The notes under the pieces are model-generated. The model was given only the letters and a program-made list of their open reading frames with translations. It was not told the origin of the DNA and made no database searches. Positions 55,317 to 64,000 of a stretch of DNA of 64,000 nt are shown here, piece by piece. The number at the start of each line of letters is the position of its first letter. Position 1 is the stretch's first letter. The DNA is taken from NCBI GenBank assembly GCA_022826745.1, contig JAJDUI010000012.1:1-64000 (forward strand), written 5' to 3'. The translations under genes and the position numbers were made by a program. The stretch comes from Thermoanaerobaculia bacterium. Its GTDB lineage: Bacteria > Acidobacteriota > Thermoanaerobaculia > Multivoradales > Multivoraceae.

Positions 55317-56324
55317 TCAGGCTCCGGACCGCGCGGTCAGCCACTGCTCCACCGCCTGCTTCACGGGCTCCTCGAGCCACGGCAGAACGCCGAGGTTGCC
55401 TTCGCGGCCGGCGGCGTCAACGTCGATTTCGTCGCGGTCGAGGAAGCGGGCGGCGCGGTAGTAGGCATCGCCCCCGGCGTCGGCGGCGTCGCCGCGTTCG
55501 ACCAGGTGGCCAGCGAGCTCACGGGCGAGGCGTAGCCGTGCCGGGAGCGGGGGCACGGGCAGCGGCCGTGGCAGGCGATGCTCGAGGCCAGCGGCTTCGG
55601 CGGCGCTCCGGAAGGCCGGGACGTCCGGTGGCGACTCGTCGCCGTGGAAGACGGCGTCGAAAGCCTCGGGCCAGACGGACTGGAGGCGTTCGGCGATCAA
55701 GCGCCGGTCCCGGGCGTCCAGTTCCAGCGTCCGCGGGAGGATCCGGCGGGCTCCCGCTGCCGAGAAGCGGACCATCGCCGGCTCCAGGACTTCGGGCTGG
55801 TCGGTCCAGCCGGTCACGAGCGGCCAGACGAGGGTCGCGTCCTGGAGCGGCGCCGGCACCAGGGGGAGGCTCGGCTGCCGGTTCTCCCTGAGCTCCTCTC
55901 GCAGCGTCGCAGGCCGGCGGACCAGGCTGTCGAGAAGGTCGATTACCACGGTGGCATTGGGCGGCAGATCTCTGAACCCTCGCCAGGACGGCGCAGCCAA
56001 GGTCGATCCACCGACCGCCAGATCCCCGACGATCTGGATCAACAGGGGCACACCCGCAGCGGCCGCTGCTTCGACGATCCGCGTACGGAGCACGTCCCGA
56101 TCCGCTGGGAGGGGCGGAATGTAGACCACGTCCATTGCGGAACGCACGAGTTCCGCCGCCACCAGGGCGTCGGACGCTGGCGCCGCGTTCGGCGCCGCGA
56201 GGACACCGGTCGCCAGGTCACACCAGAGTTTGTCGTCGTCGGGGGCAGGCCAGCGCGAGAAGCTGTGCCGAATCCAGAAGTTCGCGGGCTCGGCGACGTG
56301 TTCCCGAAGAGTGAGGGACGTCAC
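55317..56324 (-). CDS. Hypothetical protein in the riboflavin operon
   Basis: I do not recognise this 335-residue protein. It has no signal peptide or TM helix. The centre (about 75-160) alternates hydrophobic strands and helices (AMDVVYIPPLPADRD, GVPLLIQIVGD, NATVVIDLLDSLVRRP), suggesting an alpha/beta or TIM-like fold. Later parts are helical and Pro/Arg-rich. No catalytic motif stands out. The GTG at 56324 is 4 nt after the ribE stop and the HAD gene follows after 6 nt, so it is a genuine operon member. Confidence 0.7.
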   Translation of the reverse strand: MTSLTLREHVAEPANFWIRHSFSRWPAPDDDKLWCDLATGVLAAPNAAPASDALVAAELVRSAMDVVYIPPLPADRDVLRTRIVEAAAAAGVPLLIQIVGDLAVGGSTLAAPSWRGFRDLPPNATVVIDLLDSLVRRPATLREELRENRQPSLPLVPAPLQDATLVWPLVTGWTDQPEVLEPAMVRFSAAGARRILPRTLELDARDRRLIAERLQSVWPEAFDAVFHGDESPPDVPAFRSAAEAAGLEHRLPRPLPVPPLPARLRLARELAGHLVERGDAADAGGDAYYRAARFLDRDEIDVDAAGREGNLGVLPWLEEPVKQAVEQWLTARSGA

Positions 56325-56328
56325 GCGG

Positions 56329-56964
56329 CTACTTCGACTCGAGCGCGGCACCGACCGCCGCCTCCACCGCCTTCTGGACGTAGCGGGCGAGGACGTCCCC
56401 CTCCACGTTCACGCGGTCGCCCGGTTTCAAACCGCCGAGGGTCGTCACTTCGAGCGTGTGCGGGATCAGCGCGACGTCGAACGTCCGGTCCCCGAGCGCC
56501 GCGACGGTCAGGCTCACACCGTCGATCGTGATGCTGCCCTTGAGGACGACGCCCGTCTCCAGGCCGTCCGGGATGTTGAACGTGACGACGCGGTGGTCGC
56601 CCTGCTCCTCGACCCTCGAGACCGCCGTCGTCCCGTCGACGTGCCCCTGGACCCAGTGGCCGCCAAGCGGATCGCCCGCCGAGAGCGGCGGCTCGAGGTT
56701 CACCTCGTCGCCGGCGCTCAGCGCGCCGAGCGTCGTTCGGTTCAGCGTCTCCGGAGACAGATCGAACACGGATCGCGCGGCTCCGTCCACGTCGTTCTGC
56801 TCCACCACGGTGAGGCACACGCCCGCTACGGCGATGCTGGCGCCCGGATCGAGCTTCGCGGCCAGCACCGCCGAGTGTCTGACGACCAGGCGCGCACCTC
56901 CCCGAGCGGAGGCTCCGGGCGCCGCGACTACTCGCCCACGCTCCGTGACAATTCCGGTAAACAT
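56329..56964 (-). CDS. ribE: Riboflavin synthase alpha chain
   Basis: The 211-residue enzyme dismutates two 6,7-dimethyl-8-ribityllumazine molecules to riboflavin. It begins with the diagnostic MFTGIV and has two tandem lumazine-binding barrels: VAGVCLTVVE and LSPETLNRTTLG in the first, IDGVSLTVAALG and IPHTLEVTTLG in the second. ATG 56964 lies inside the ribD 3' end (37-nt overlap). Confidence 0.95.
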   Translation of the reverse strand: MFTGIVTERGRVVAAPGASARGGARLVVRHSAVLAAKLDPGASIAVAGVCLTVVEQNDVDGAARSVFDLSPETLNRTTLGALSAGDEVNLEPPLSAGDPLGGHWVQGHVDGTTAVSRVEEQGDHRVVTFNIPDGLETGVVLKGSITIDGVSLTVAALGDRTFDVALIPHTLEVTTLGGLKPGDRVNVEGDVLARYVQKAVEAAVGAALESK

Positions 56965-58097
56965 CCCTGCCTGTAGCCTACGAGAATCACGTCCGGCTCG
57001 CGCCTGCTGACCCGTAGCTCGTCGAGGCGCCAGGCGTCGGCGAGCTTCTCCGGGCCATCGCCGCCGAGAGGACCGGGCGCCGCCGCGCCGCCGATCAGAA
57101 CGGGCGCGCAGCAGACCGCGGCGCGGTCCCACAGTCCGGACGCCGAGAAGGCAGCGAGCACCTCCCCTCCACCCTCGACCAGCACGTTGGAGACACCACG
57201 GTCGAAGAGGTCCTCCAGGACGCCGGCCGGCCCCACGGCGGGAAGACCGACCACCTCGGCGCCGGCGCGGCGAAGCCGATCACTGCGCGCTACCCAATCC
57301 CGCGCGGACGCGGACGCCGAGGAGCCGATGTCCCGCGGCTCCTCCGTGTAGACAACGACGGGTCCCTCGACCTCGAACATCCGCGCACCAGGGGGCAGCC
57401 GCAACCGCCGATCGAGCACTACCCGCACGATCGGCCCGTCGGCCCGACCCAACCGCCGGTTCAGCCGCGGGTCGTCGGCCAGCGCGGTGCCGCTGCCGAC
57501 GACGATCGCCTGGTGCTCCTCCCGCAGGTCGAGCGCCCACCGCCGGCCCCGTTCCGACGAGATCCACTGGCTGTCGCCGGTCGCCGTCGCGATCCGCCCG
57601 TCCAGGCTCATTGCCCACTTGAGCGTCACCGCCGGCCGCCGATGCACGACCCGGGTCAGGAACGGGACGTTCATCTCGATCGCCTGCCCGGCAAGCAACC
57701 CGCCCTCGACCCGGACGCCCATGGCGCGCAGCCGGTCTCCACCGCCGCCCTTCACTTCCGGGTTCGGATCACGGTGGGCGAAGACCACGCGCTTCACGCC
57801 GGATTCGATGACGCGGTCGGCGCAGGGCGGCGTGCGACCGTGATGGTTGCAGGGTTCGAGGGTCACGTACAGCGTGCCATCGAGTGCCGCATTGCCGGCG
57901 GCCGCCAGCGCCGCCGCCTCGGCGTGTTCTCCGCCCGCCCGGCGGTGCCAACCCTCGCCGACGATCTCGCCGCCGTTCGTGACCACTGCCCCGACCATCG
58001 GGTTCGGCGCCACGGTGTAGCGGCCGCGGCGCGCCAGACTCAGCGCGCGGGCCATCGCGCGGCGGTCGCCCGGACTGAAGCCCGACTCGCTCGTCAT
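56928..58097 (-). CDS. ribD: Bifunctional pyrimidine deaminase / reductase RibD
   Basis: The 389-residue protein performs two riboflavin steps. The N-terminal zinc deaminase has GGEHAEAAAL (HAE, near residue 55) and LEPCNHHGRTPPCADR (PC-x8-C) near 80. The C-terminal reductase has VTLKWAMSLDGRIATATGDSQWISS near 160 and VLVEGGGEVLAAF near 310. The C-terminus is slightly extended. The start overlaps ftsY by 4 nt. Confidence 0.95.
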   Translation of the reverse strand: MTSESGFSPGDRRAMARALSLARRGRYTVAPNPMVGAVVTNGGEIVGEGWHRRAGGEHAEAAALAAAGNAALDGTLYVTLEPCNHHGRTPPCADRVIESGVKRVVFAHRDPNPEVKGGGGDRLRAMGVRVEGGLLAGQAIEMNVPFLTRVVHRRPAVTLKWAMSLDGRIATATGDSQWISSERGRRWALDLREEHQAIVVGSGTALADDPRLNRRLGRADGPIVRVVLDRRLRLPPGARMFEVEGPVVVYTEEPRDIGSSASASARDWVARSDRLRRAGAEVVGLPAVGPAGVLEDLFDRGVSNVLVEGGGEVLAAFSASGLWDRAAVCCAPVLIGGAAAPGPLGGDGPEKLADAWRLDELRVSRREPDVILVGYRQGCLPELSRSVGE

Positions 58098-59083
58098 TCG
58101 AAGAGTGCGGACGCGAACGACCGCGGATCGAAGGTGACCATGTCCTCTACCGCCTCGCCGACGCCCAGCCAGGCGACGGGCAGACGCAGGTCGCGCGCGA
58201 TCGCCACCGCCATGCCGCCCTTGGCGGTGCCGTCGATCTTGGCCAGGAAGACCGCGTCGAGCGGGGCGACGGCGCCGAACTCCCGTGCCTGCACCAGGGC
58301 GTTGTGCCCGGTACCCGCGTCGACGACGAGCAGATTGCTCACCCCCCAGGCAGGGCCCTCGGCTTCAGTCGACGCCCGCCGCGCAACCCGATGCACTTTC
58401 GCCAGCTCGTCCATCAGTTGACCGCGGGTGTGGAGCCGGCCCGCGGTGTCGACGATCAGGTGGCCCGCGCCGCGAGCCCTGGCCGCCTCGACGGCATCGA
58501 ACACGAGCGCCGCCGGATCGCCTCCCGACGGACGGCGCACGACGTCGACGCCGAGCCGCTCGCCCCAGACCTGGAGCTGCTCGGCCGCCGCAGCCCGGAA
58601 GGTGTCCGCCGCCGCGAACAGCACGCGCTCGCCGCGCGCCAGGGAAGCGTGGGCCAGCTTGGCGGCGGAAGTGGTCTTGCCCGAACCGTTGACGCCGACC
58701 ACCAGGGTGATGCGCGGCGGCGGCGGCCACTCCGCCCGCGGCGCGTCGAGGAGCAGCACGGCCACCTCGTCGACCAGCAACTGACGGAGCCCGACCTCGT
58801 CGCCTCGCGCGACGGATCCGGAATTCACTGCCGTTCGGAGGCGCTCGACCAGCTCGAGGGACGTCTCCACACCAAGGTCCGCCTCGATCAGCGTCTCCTC
58901 GAGTTGCTCCAGAACGTCCTCGTCGATCCGCTGCGCGTTTCCGAGCACGGTGCCGATCCGGCCGGAAAGTCCCTTCCGAGTACGACCGAGGCCCCGGCGC
59001 AGCCGATTCCACAGCCCTCCCGATCGGCGTTCTTCGTCCTCCGACGGCTGCAGGGCGACTCCGCCGCCGATCTCCACGCTCAC
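58094..59083 (-). CDS. ftsY: Signal recognition particle receptor FtsY
   Basis: The 329-residue GTPase docks SRP-ribosome complexes at the membrane. NG domain motifs: GVNGSGKTTSAAKLA near 134, DTFRAAAAEQLQVW near 165, DTAGRLHTRGQLMDEL near 213 and AKIDGTAKGG near 292. The acidic A domain is almost absent, replaced by a short basic stretch. GTG 59083 forms a GTGA overlap with the aroB stop; the track's longer start is shadow. Confidence 0.95.
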   Translation of the reverse strand: MSVEIGGGVALQPSEDEERRSGGLWNRLRRGLGRTRKGLSGRIGTVLGNAQRIDEDVLEQLEETLIEADLGVETSLELVERLRTAVNSGSVARGDEVGLRQLLVDEVAVLLLDAPRAEWPPPPRITLVVGVNGSGKTTSAAKLAHASLARGERVLFAAADTFRAAAAEQLQVWGERLGVDVVRRPSGGDPAALVFDAVEAARARGAGHLIVDTAGRLHTRGQLMDELAKVHRVARRASTEAEGPAWGVSNLLVVDAGTGHNALVQAREFGAVAPLDAVFLAKIDGTAKGGMAVAIARDLRLPVAWLGVGEAVEDMVTFDPRSFASALFE

Positions 59084-60258
59084 CGCGAAGCCCCGCCCGC
59101 CGGAGCGCGCGCCGCATCGAGGAAGGCCTCGAGTTCGCTCCGCACCAGCGCCGGATCGAGGCCGGGGACGATCTCGCCCCGTCCGGGCGCCGCCGGCAGG
59201 ATCCACACGAGACCGCTCTCGCGCGCCTTCTTGTCCCGGCCCATCGCCTCGATCAACCGGTCCACGTCGAGCCCCACCCGGAGATCCCGCTCGACATCCT
59301 CGAGCGCGGGCGGACCTAGCCGATCGATCAACCGCTCCAGCCGCGCCGCGAAGTCCGGATCAAGTCCGCGCCGGCGCGCCAGGCGGAGAGCGAACCTCAT
59401 CCCGTGGCCGACCGCGTCGCCGTGGCGCAAGCCTCGGTAGCCGAACTCCGACTCGATCGCATGCCCGAGCGTGTGTCCGAAGTTGAGCAGACGGCGGCGG
59501 TCCCCTTCCTCCAGGTCCGCCTCGACCACGTCCAGCTTGGCCTGGACAGAGGCCGCGACGACCGGAGTCAACACCTCGGCGTCCACGGCGAGCAGGCGAT
59601 CCAGCGAGTCCTCCACCAGGGCCAGCAGGTCGAGATCGAGCAGCGCCGCCATCTTGACCACTTCGAACAGGCCGGCTCGAAGCTCCGCCGCGGGCAGGCT
59701 CCGCAGGCAGTCGATGTCCGCGAGCACGAACCTCGGGTGGTGGAAGGCGCCGACCGTGTTCTTGCCGCCGGCCAGGTCGATCCCCGTCTTGCCGCCGACC
59801 GAGGCATCGACCTGGGCCAGGAGAGTCGTCGGGATCTGCACGTAGTCGATGCCGCGCAGGAAGCACGCCGCGGCGAAACCTCCGAGATCGCCGACGGCGC
59901 CGCCGCCCAGCGTGACGAGACGACTGTCCCGCTTGCCGCCGCGATCGAGCATCCGCTGCCAGACCGACGCGGCGCAGTCAACCGTCTTCGCGGCCTCGCC
60001 GTCCGGAACCTCGATCGTCTCGATCCGCGCCGCGGGCTCCAGCAGCTTCCTCGCCGCGGCGCCGCAGTGACGATCCGGAACCTCGCTGGTGACCAGAAAG
60101 ACGACCCGGCCGCGGCACCAGGCCGCGACCTCGGCCAGCGCACCGACGCGCGTCGAAGCCAGGAGACCGGGCCCGACCAGGATGTCGCTCACGCCACGCG
60201 GGTGCGCGAGGGCCAGACGATGCGGCGCGTCCGGAACGTGGTGCTGCGTGCCCTCCAC
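59080..60258 (-). CDS. aroB: 3-dehydroquinate synthase
   Basis: The 392-residue NAD- and metal-dependent enzyme performs the second shikimate step. Signatures include GGGAVGDLGGFAAACFLRGIDYVQIPTTLLAQVDASVGGKTGID near 115-160 and NFGHTLGHAIESE near 265 with metal-binding His. A C-terminal extension of about 30 residues is present. The start is GTG, 22 nt after aspS. Confidence 0.94.
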   Translation of the reverse strand: MEGTQHHVPDAPHRLALAHPRGVSDILVGPGLLASTRVGALAEVAAWCRGRVVFLVTSEVPDRHCGAAARKLLEPAARIETIEVPDGEAAKTVDCAASVWQRMLDRGGKRDSRLVTLGGGAVGDLGGFAAACFLRGIDYVQIPTTLLAQVDASVGGKTGIDLAGGKNTVGAFHHPRFVLADIDCLRSLPAAELRAGLFEVVKMAALLDLDLLALVEDSLDRLLAVDAEVLTPVVAASVQAKLDVVEADLEEGDRRRLLNFGHTLGHAIESEFGYRGLRHGDAVGHGMRFALRLARRRGLDPDFAARLERLIDRLGPPALEDVERDLRVGLDVDRLIEAMGRDKKARESGLVWILPAAPGRGEIVPGLDPALVRSELEAFLDAARAPAGGASR

Positions 60259-60280
60259 CGTGCCGACCTCCCCCTGCGGC

Positions 60281-62041
<1,761 letters not shown>

Positions 62042-62095
62042 GTGCTTCTTCCTTGCCGAACCGCTCCCGGCTCGAACCGCCGATCCTCGCACAAC

Positions 62096-63370
62096 TCAGG
62101 CGGAAATTCTCGCCTTCACGGCGGCGACGAACTCGTCGCGCTGAATGGTCTCCTGGGTGCTGTTCTCGAAGTCCCGGAGAACGACGGTTCCGGCGGCGAT
62201 CTCGTCCTCGCCGATGAGGGCGACCCAGCGGCAGCCGCGGCGGCCGGCCTTTCGCAGTCCGGCCTTTAGGCTTCCGGCAGCGAACTCCGAAATCGCGGCC
62301 AGGTCCGCGGCTCGCAAGTCCTCCGCCAGGTCCAGGGCCACGGCACGGGGAGCTGAGCCGACCGCGATGACACACACGGGAGCCGTCCCTTCGGCACGAA
62401 CCCGCGACGAATCCGGCAGGACGTCGACCAGCCGGTCCTCCCCGATCGCGAAGCCGATGCCGGGGACGGCCGGACCGCCGAGTTCCCCGATCAGGCCGTC
62501 GTAACGGCCACCGCCGAGGATCGCATCCTGCGCTCCCAGGGCGCCGGACGTGATCTCGAACACCGTCCGGGTGTAGTAGTCGAGGCCGCGCACCAGCCTG
62601 TCGTCGATCCGGTAGGCGACACCGAACCGTTCGAGCTGCTCGCAGACGACCTCGAAGTGCTCGCGGGCCGGGTCGCCCAGCACTTCGCGCAGGTGCGGGG
62701 CGTCCTCCAGGAGCCGCCTCTCGCCCGGCGCCTTCGTGTCGAGGATGCGGAGCGGATTCGTTCCCAGGCGGCGCCGGCTATCGGCTCCAAGTTCGTCGCG
62801 GTGCGGTTCCAGGAACTCACGCAGGCGACGCGAGTAGCGCTGCCGGCACTCCGGATCGCCGACGGAGTTGAGGCCCACCTCCAGGTCCTCGAACCCGAGT
62901 GCCTCGAGGAACCGAAGCAGCATGACGAGCAACTCGACGTCGCTGTAAGGCCCTGGATCGCCGATCACCTCGGCGCCGATCTGGCTGAACTGGCGGAAGC
63001 GGCCGGCCTGGGGGCGCTCGTAGCGGAAGTACGGCCCCATGTAGAAGACCTTGACCGGCTGGGGCAACGAAGCCATGTCGTGCTGCAGGTAGGCGCGCGC
63101 CACCGGCGCCGTACCTTCCGGGCGAAGAGTCAGGCTGCGGCCCTTCTTGTCGTCGAAGGTGTACATCTGCTTGCCGACGATCTCGCTTCCCTCGCCGACG
63201 CCGCGCACGAAGAGATCCGTGTCCTCCACCACCGGAGTCCGCACCTCGCGGTAGCCGTAGAGCGTGAACACGCGGCGTGCCGTCGCTTCCACCTGCGCAA
63301 ACGCGCCGGCCTCGCCCGGGAGCAGGTCCCGCATGCCCTTGACGGTCTGGAATCGCCGCTTCGCAGCCAT
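62096..63370 (-). CDS. hisS: Histidyl-tRNA synthetase
   Basis: The 424-residue class II enzyme has QTVKGMRDLLPGEA at the N-terminus, motif 2 FYMGPYFRYERPQAGRFRQFSQIG near 105-128, LVRGLDYYTRTVFEI (HisA signature) near 255, GGGRYDGL near 280 and a C-terminal anticodon-binding domain. ATG 63370 is the family start; the upstream ORF extension crosses the divergent spacer. It leads the hisS-aspS-aroB-ftsY-rib run. Confidence 0.95.
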   Translation of the reverse strand: MAAKRRFQTVKGMRDLLPGEAGAFAQVEATARRVFTLYGYREVRTPVVEDTDLFVRGVGEGSEIVGKQMYTFDDKKGRSLTLRPEGTAPVARAYLQHDMASLPQPVKVFYMGPYFRYERPQAGRFRQFSQIGAEVIGDPGPYSDVELLVMLLRFLEALGFEDLEVGLNSVGDPECRQRYSRRLREFLEPHRDELGADSRRRLGTNPLRILDTKAPGERRLLEDAPHLREVLGDPAREHFEVVCEQLERFGVAYRIDDRLVRGLDYYTRTVFEITSGALGAQDAILGGGRYDGLIGELGGPAVPGIGFAIGEDRLVDVLPDSSRVRAEGTAPVCVIAVGSAPRAVALDLAEDLRAADLAAISEFAAGSLKAGLRKAGRRGCRWVALIGEDEIAAGTVVLRDFENSTQETIQRDEFVAAVKARISA

Positions 63371-63373
63371 GGC

Positions 63374-63417
63374 GGGATGGTATCCATCCCGGCGGTGGTA
63401 GCGTCCCGTCGGGACGC
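63374..63417. promoter_or_regulatory. Two tandem dyads in the hisS / AI-2E divergent spacer
   Basis: GGGATGG-TAT-CCATCCC (63374-63390) and GCGTCCCG-T-CGGGACGC (63401-63417) are perfect inverted repeats with centres 27 bp apart in a 52-bp spacer. They may be operators for the divergent genes. The first also sits just before the hisS ATG, where a hairpin could mask ribosome binding. Confidence 0.45.
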
Positions 63418-63422
63418 ACAAG

Positions 63423-64000
63423 GTGCAGATCGAACTCTCCGAACGCCAGCGCGCCACGGTCGCCGCCGCGGCTACGATCGCGGCGGCCGCGGTCATCCTG
63501 GCCGCGGTGGTCGCCCTGTTCTGGGCCATCGGCAGCTTCTTCGCCGCGTTCTCCAACGTCTTCCTGCCGCTGGCGGTCGCCGCCGTGCTCGCGTTCGTGC
63601 TCAGGCCCTACTACGAGCTCCTGAACGAACGGTTGCGCTTCCCGAAGGTCCTGGCGGTGGCCGCCGTGCTGCTGTCGCTGCTGCTACCGGTCGCCGGCTT
63701 CGCCTGGTTCTTCGGCGCCCTGGCGGCATCGCAGATCACCGGCCTCCTCGACGCCCTGCCCGACGCCCGGGATCGCATCATGACCTGGGTGTCGGAGAGC
63801 CTGCCGGCGCTCAACGAGTTCATGGAGACCAACGCGCTAGCGAGCCGCGTCCGGGAGGCGGTCGAGGAGATCGACCTGACGAGTCTTCTTCCCGGCGTCG
63901 GCCTTGTCGGCGACACCGCCCTGGAGGTCATCCAGGGCATCGGCAGCGGCCTCGCCGCCCTTTTCGCCTGGGCGGTGCTCCCGGTCTACCTCTGCTTCTT
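63423..64000 (+). CDS. AI-2E family transporter / permease (5' part, cut by window end)
   Basis: From GTG 63423 an open frame continues to the window end (192 codons). It reads an N-terminal TM helix (TIAAAAVILAAVVALFWAIGSFF), SNVFLPLAVAAVLAFVLRPYYELL, a third helix (VLAVAAVLLSLLLPVAGFAWFF), an amphipathic extracytoplasmic part and the start of further TM segments (GLAALFAWAVLPVYLCF). This is the PerM/YdiK-type AI-2E exporter family; substrates vary, including ions. It is absent from the ORF track because it is truncated. Confidence 0.85.
   Translation, partial: MQIELSERQRATVAAAATIAAAAVILAAVVALFWAIGSFFAAFSNVFLPLAVAAVLAFVLRPYYELLNERLRFPKVLAVAAVLLSLLLPVAGFAWFFGALAASQITGLLDALPDARDRIMTWVSESLPALNEFMETNALASRVREAVEEIDLTSLLPGVGLVGDTALEVIQGIGSGLAALFAWAVLPVYLCF

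Overview
The window is a high-GC chromosomal segment of a Gram-negative (diderm) bacterium. It encodes LPS assembly (lpxA, lpxD, fabZ), outer-membrane biogenesis (bamA, skp, lolC, lolD), lipoprotein modification (lgt) and periplasmic proteins. A VWFA-related protein of the acidobacterial type and two secreted PQQ-like propellers starting WPQWRG or WPQFRG suggest Acidobacteriota. That placement is an inference from family content, since no rRNA lies in the window. Many genes overlap by 4 nt or a little more, and GTG and TTG starts are common. All calls come from reading sequence and motifs; no database search was run.

Left end (about 0.6-8.7 kb): a defence-type island. A plus-strand drmA-drmB-drmC triplet (SF2 helicase, DUF1998 protein, PLD-family protein) forms the core of a DISARM system. 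No drmMI or drmMII methyltransferase, drmD or drmE is visible in the window. Instead a DUF5131 (Gp37/Gp68-like, three-Cys motif) gene and its partner tcmP are transcribed divergently from a 130-bp spacer that holds a good sigma70-like promoter and an 11-bp direct repeat. TcmP carries motifs typical of a class I methyltransferase fold. The pair may therefore supply a modification function to a methylase-less DISARM core, and this is the most interesting feature of the window.

Middle (8.7-36 kb): a tight four-gene operon for exported proteins (PQQ-like propeller, sialidase-like protein, beta-lactamase-family lipoprotein, outer-membrane beta-barrel); glnA with a strong downstream hairpin; a long coupled operon of a holin-like membrane protein, a small membrane protein, a glycosyltransferase, nnrD/E, tsaE, a 3-hydroxyacyl-CoA dehydrogenase, phoH, pgpH and a single-ORF ybeY-era fusion; a VWA protein; thiD-lgt; a DHH phosphoesterase; guaA-gpsA-plsY-cinA; a pyrimidine-nucleoside phosphorylase; and a YfgM-like TPR protein.

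Right half (36-64 kb): tatA, a structured intergenic hairpin cluster and tRNA-Arg(CCT). Then come apt-pcm-surE-mtnP and an envelope operon (lolC-lolD-clpC-bamA-skp, then lpxD-fabZ-lpxA-oxidoreductase) interrupted by an opposite-strand PQQ propeller gene. After these lie hpt diverging from pnp-lysS, an operon of hisS-aspS-aroB-ftsY-ribD-ribE-unknown-HAD, and the start of an AI-2E family permease cut by the window edge. Nucleotide salvage is unusually well represented (apt, hpt, pnp, mtnP, surE, the nucleoside phosphorylase, guaA).
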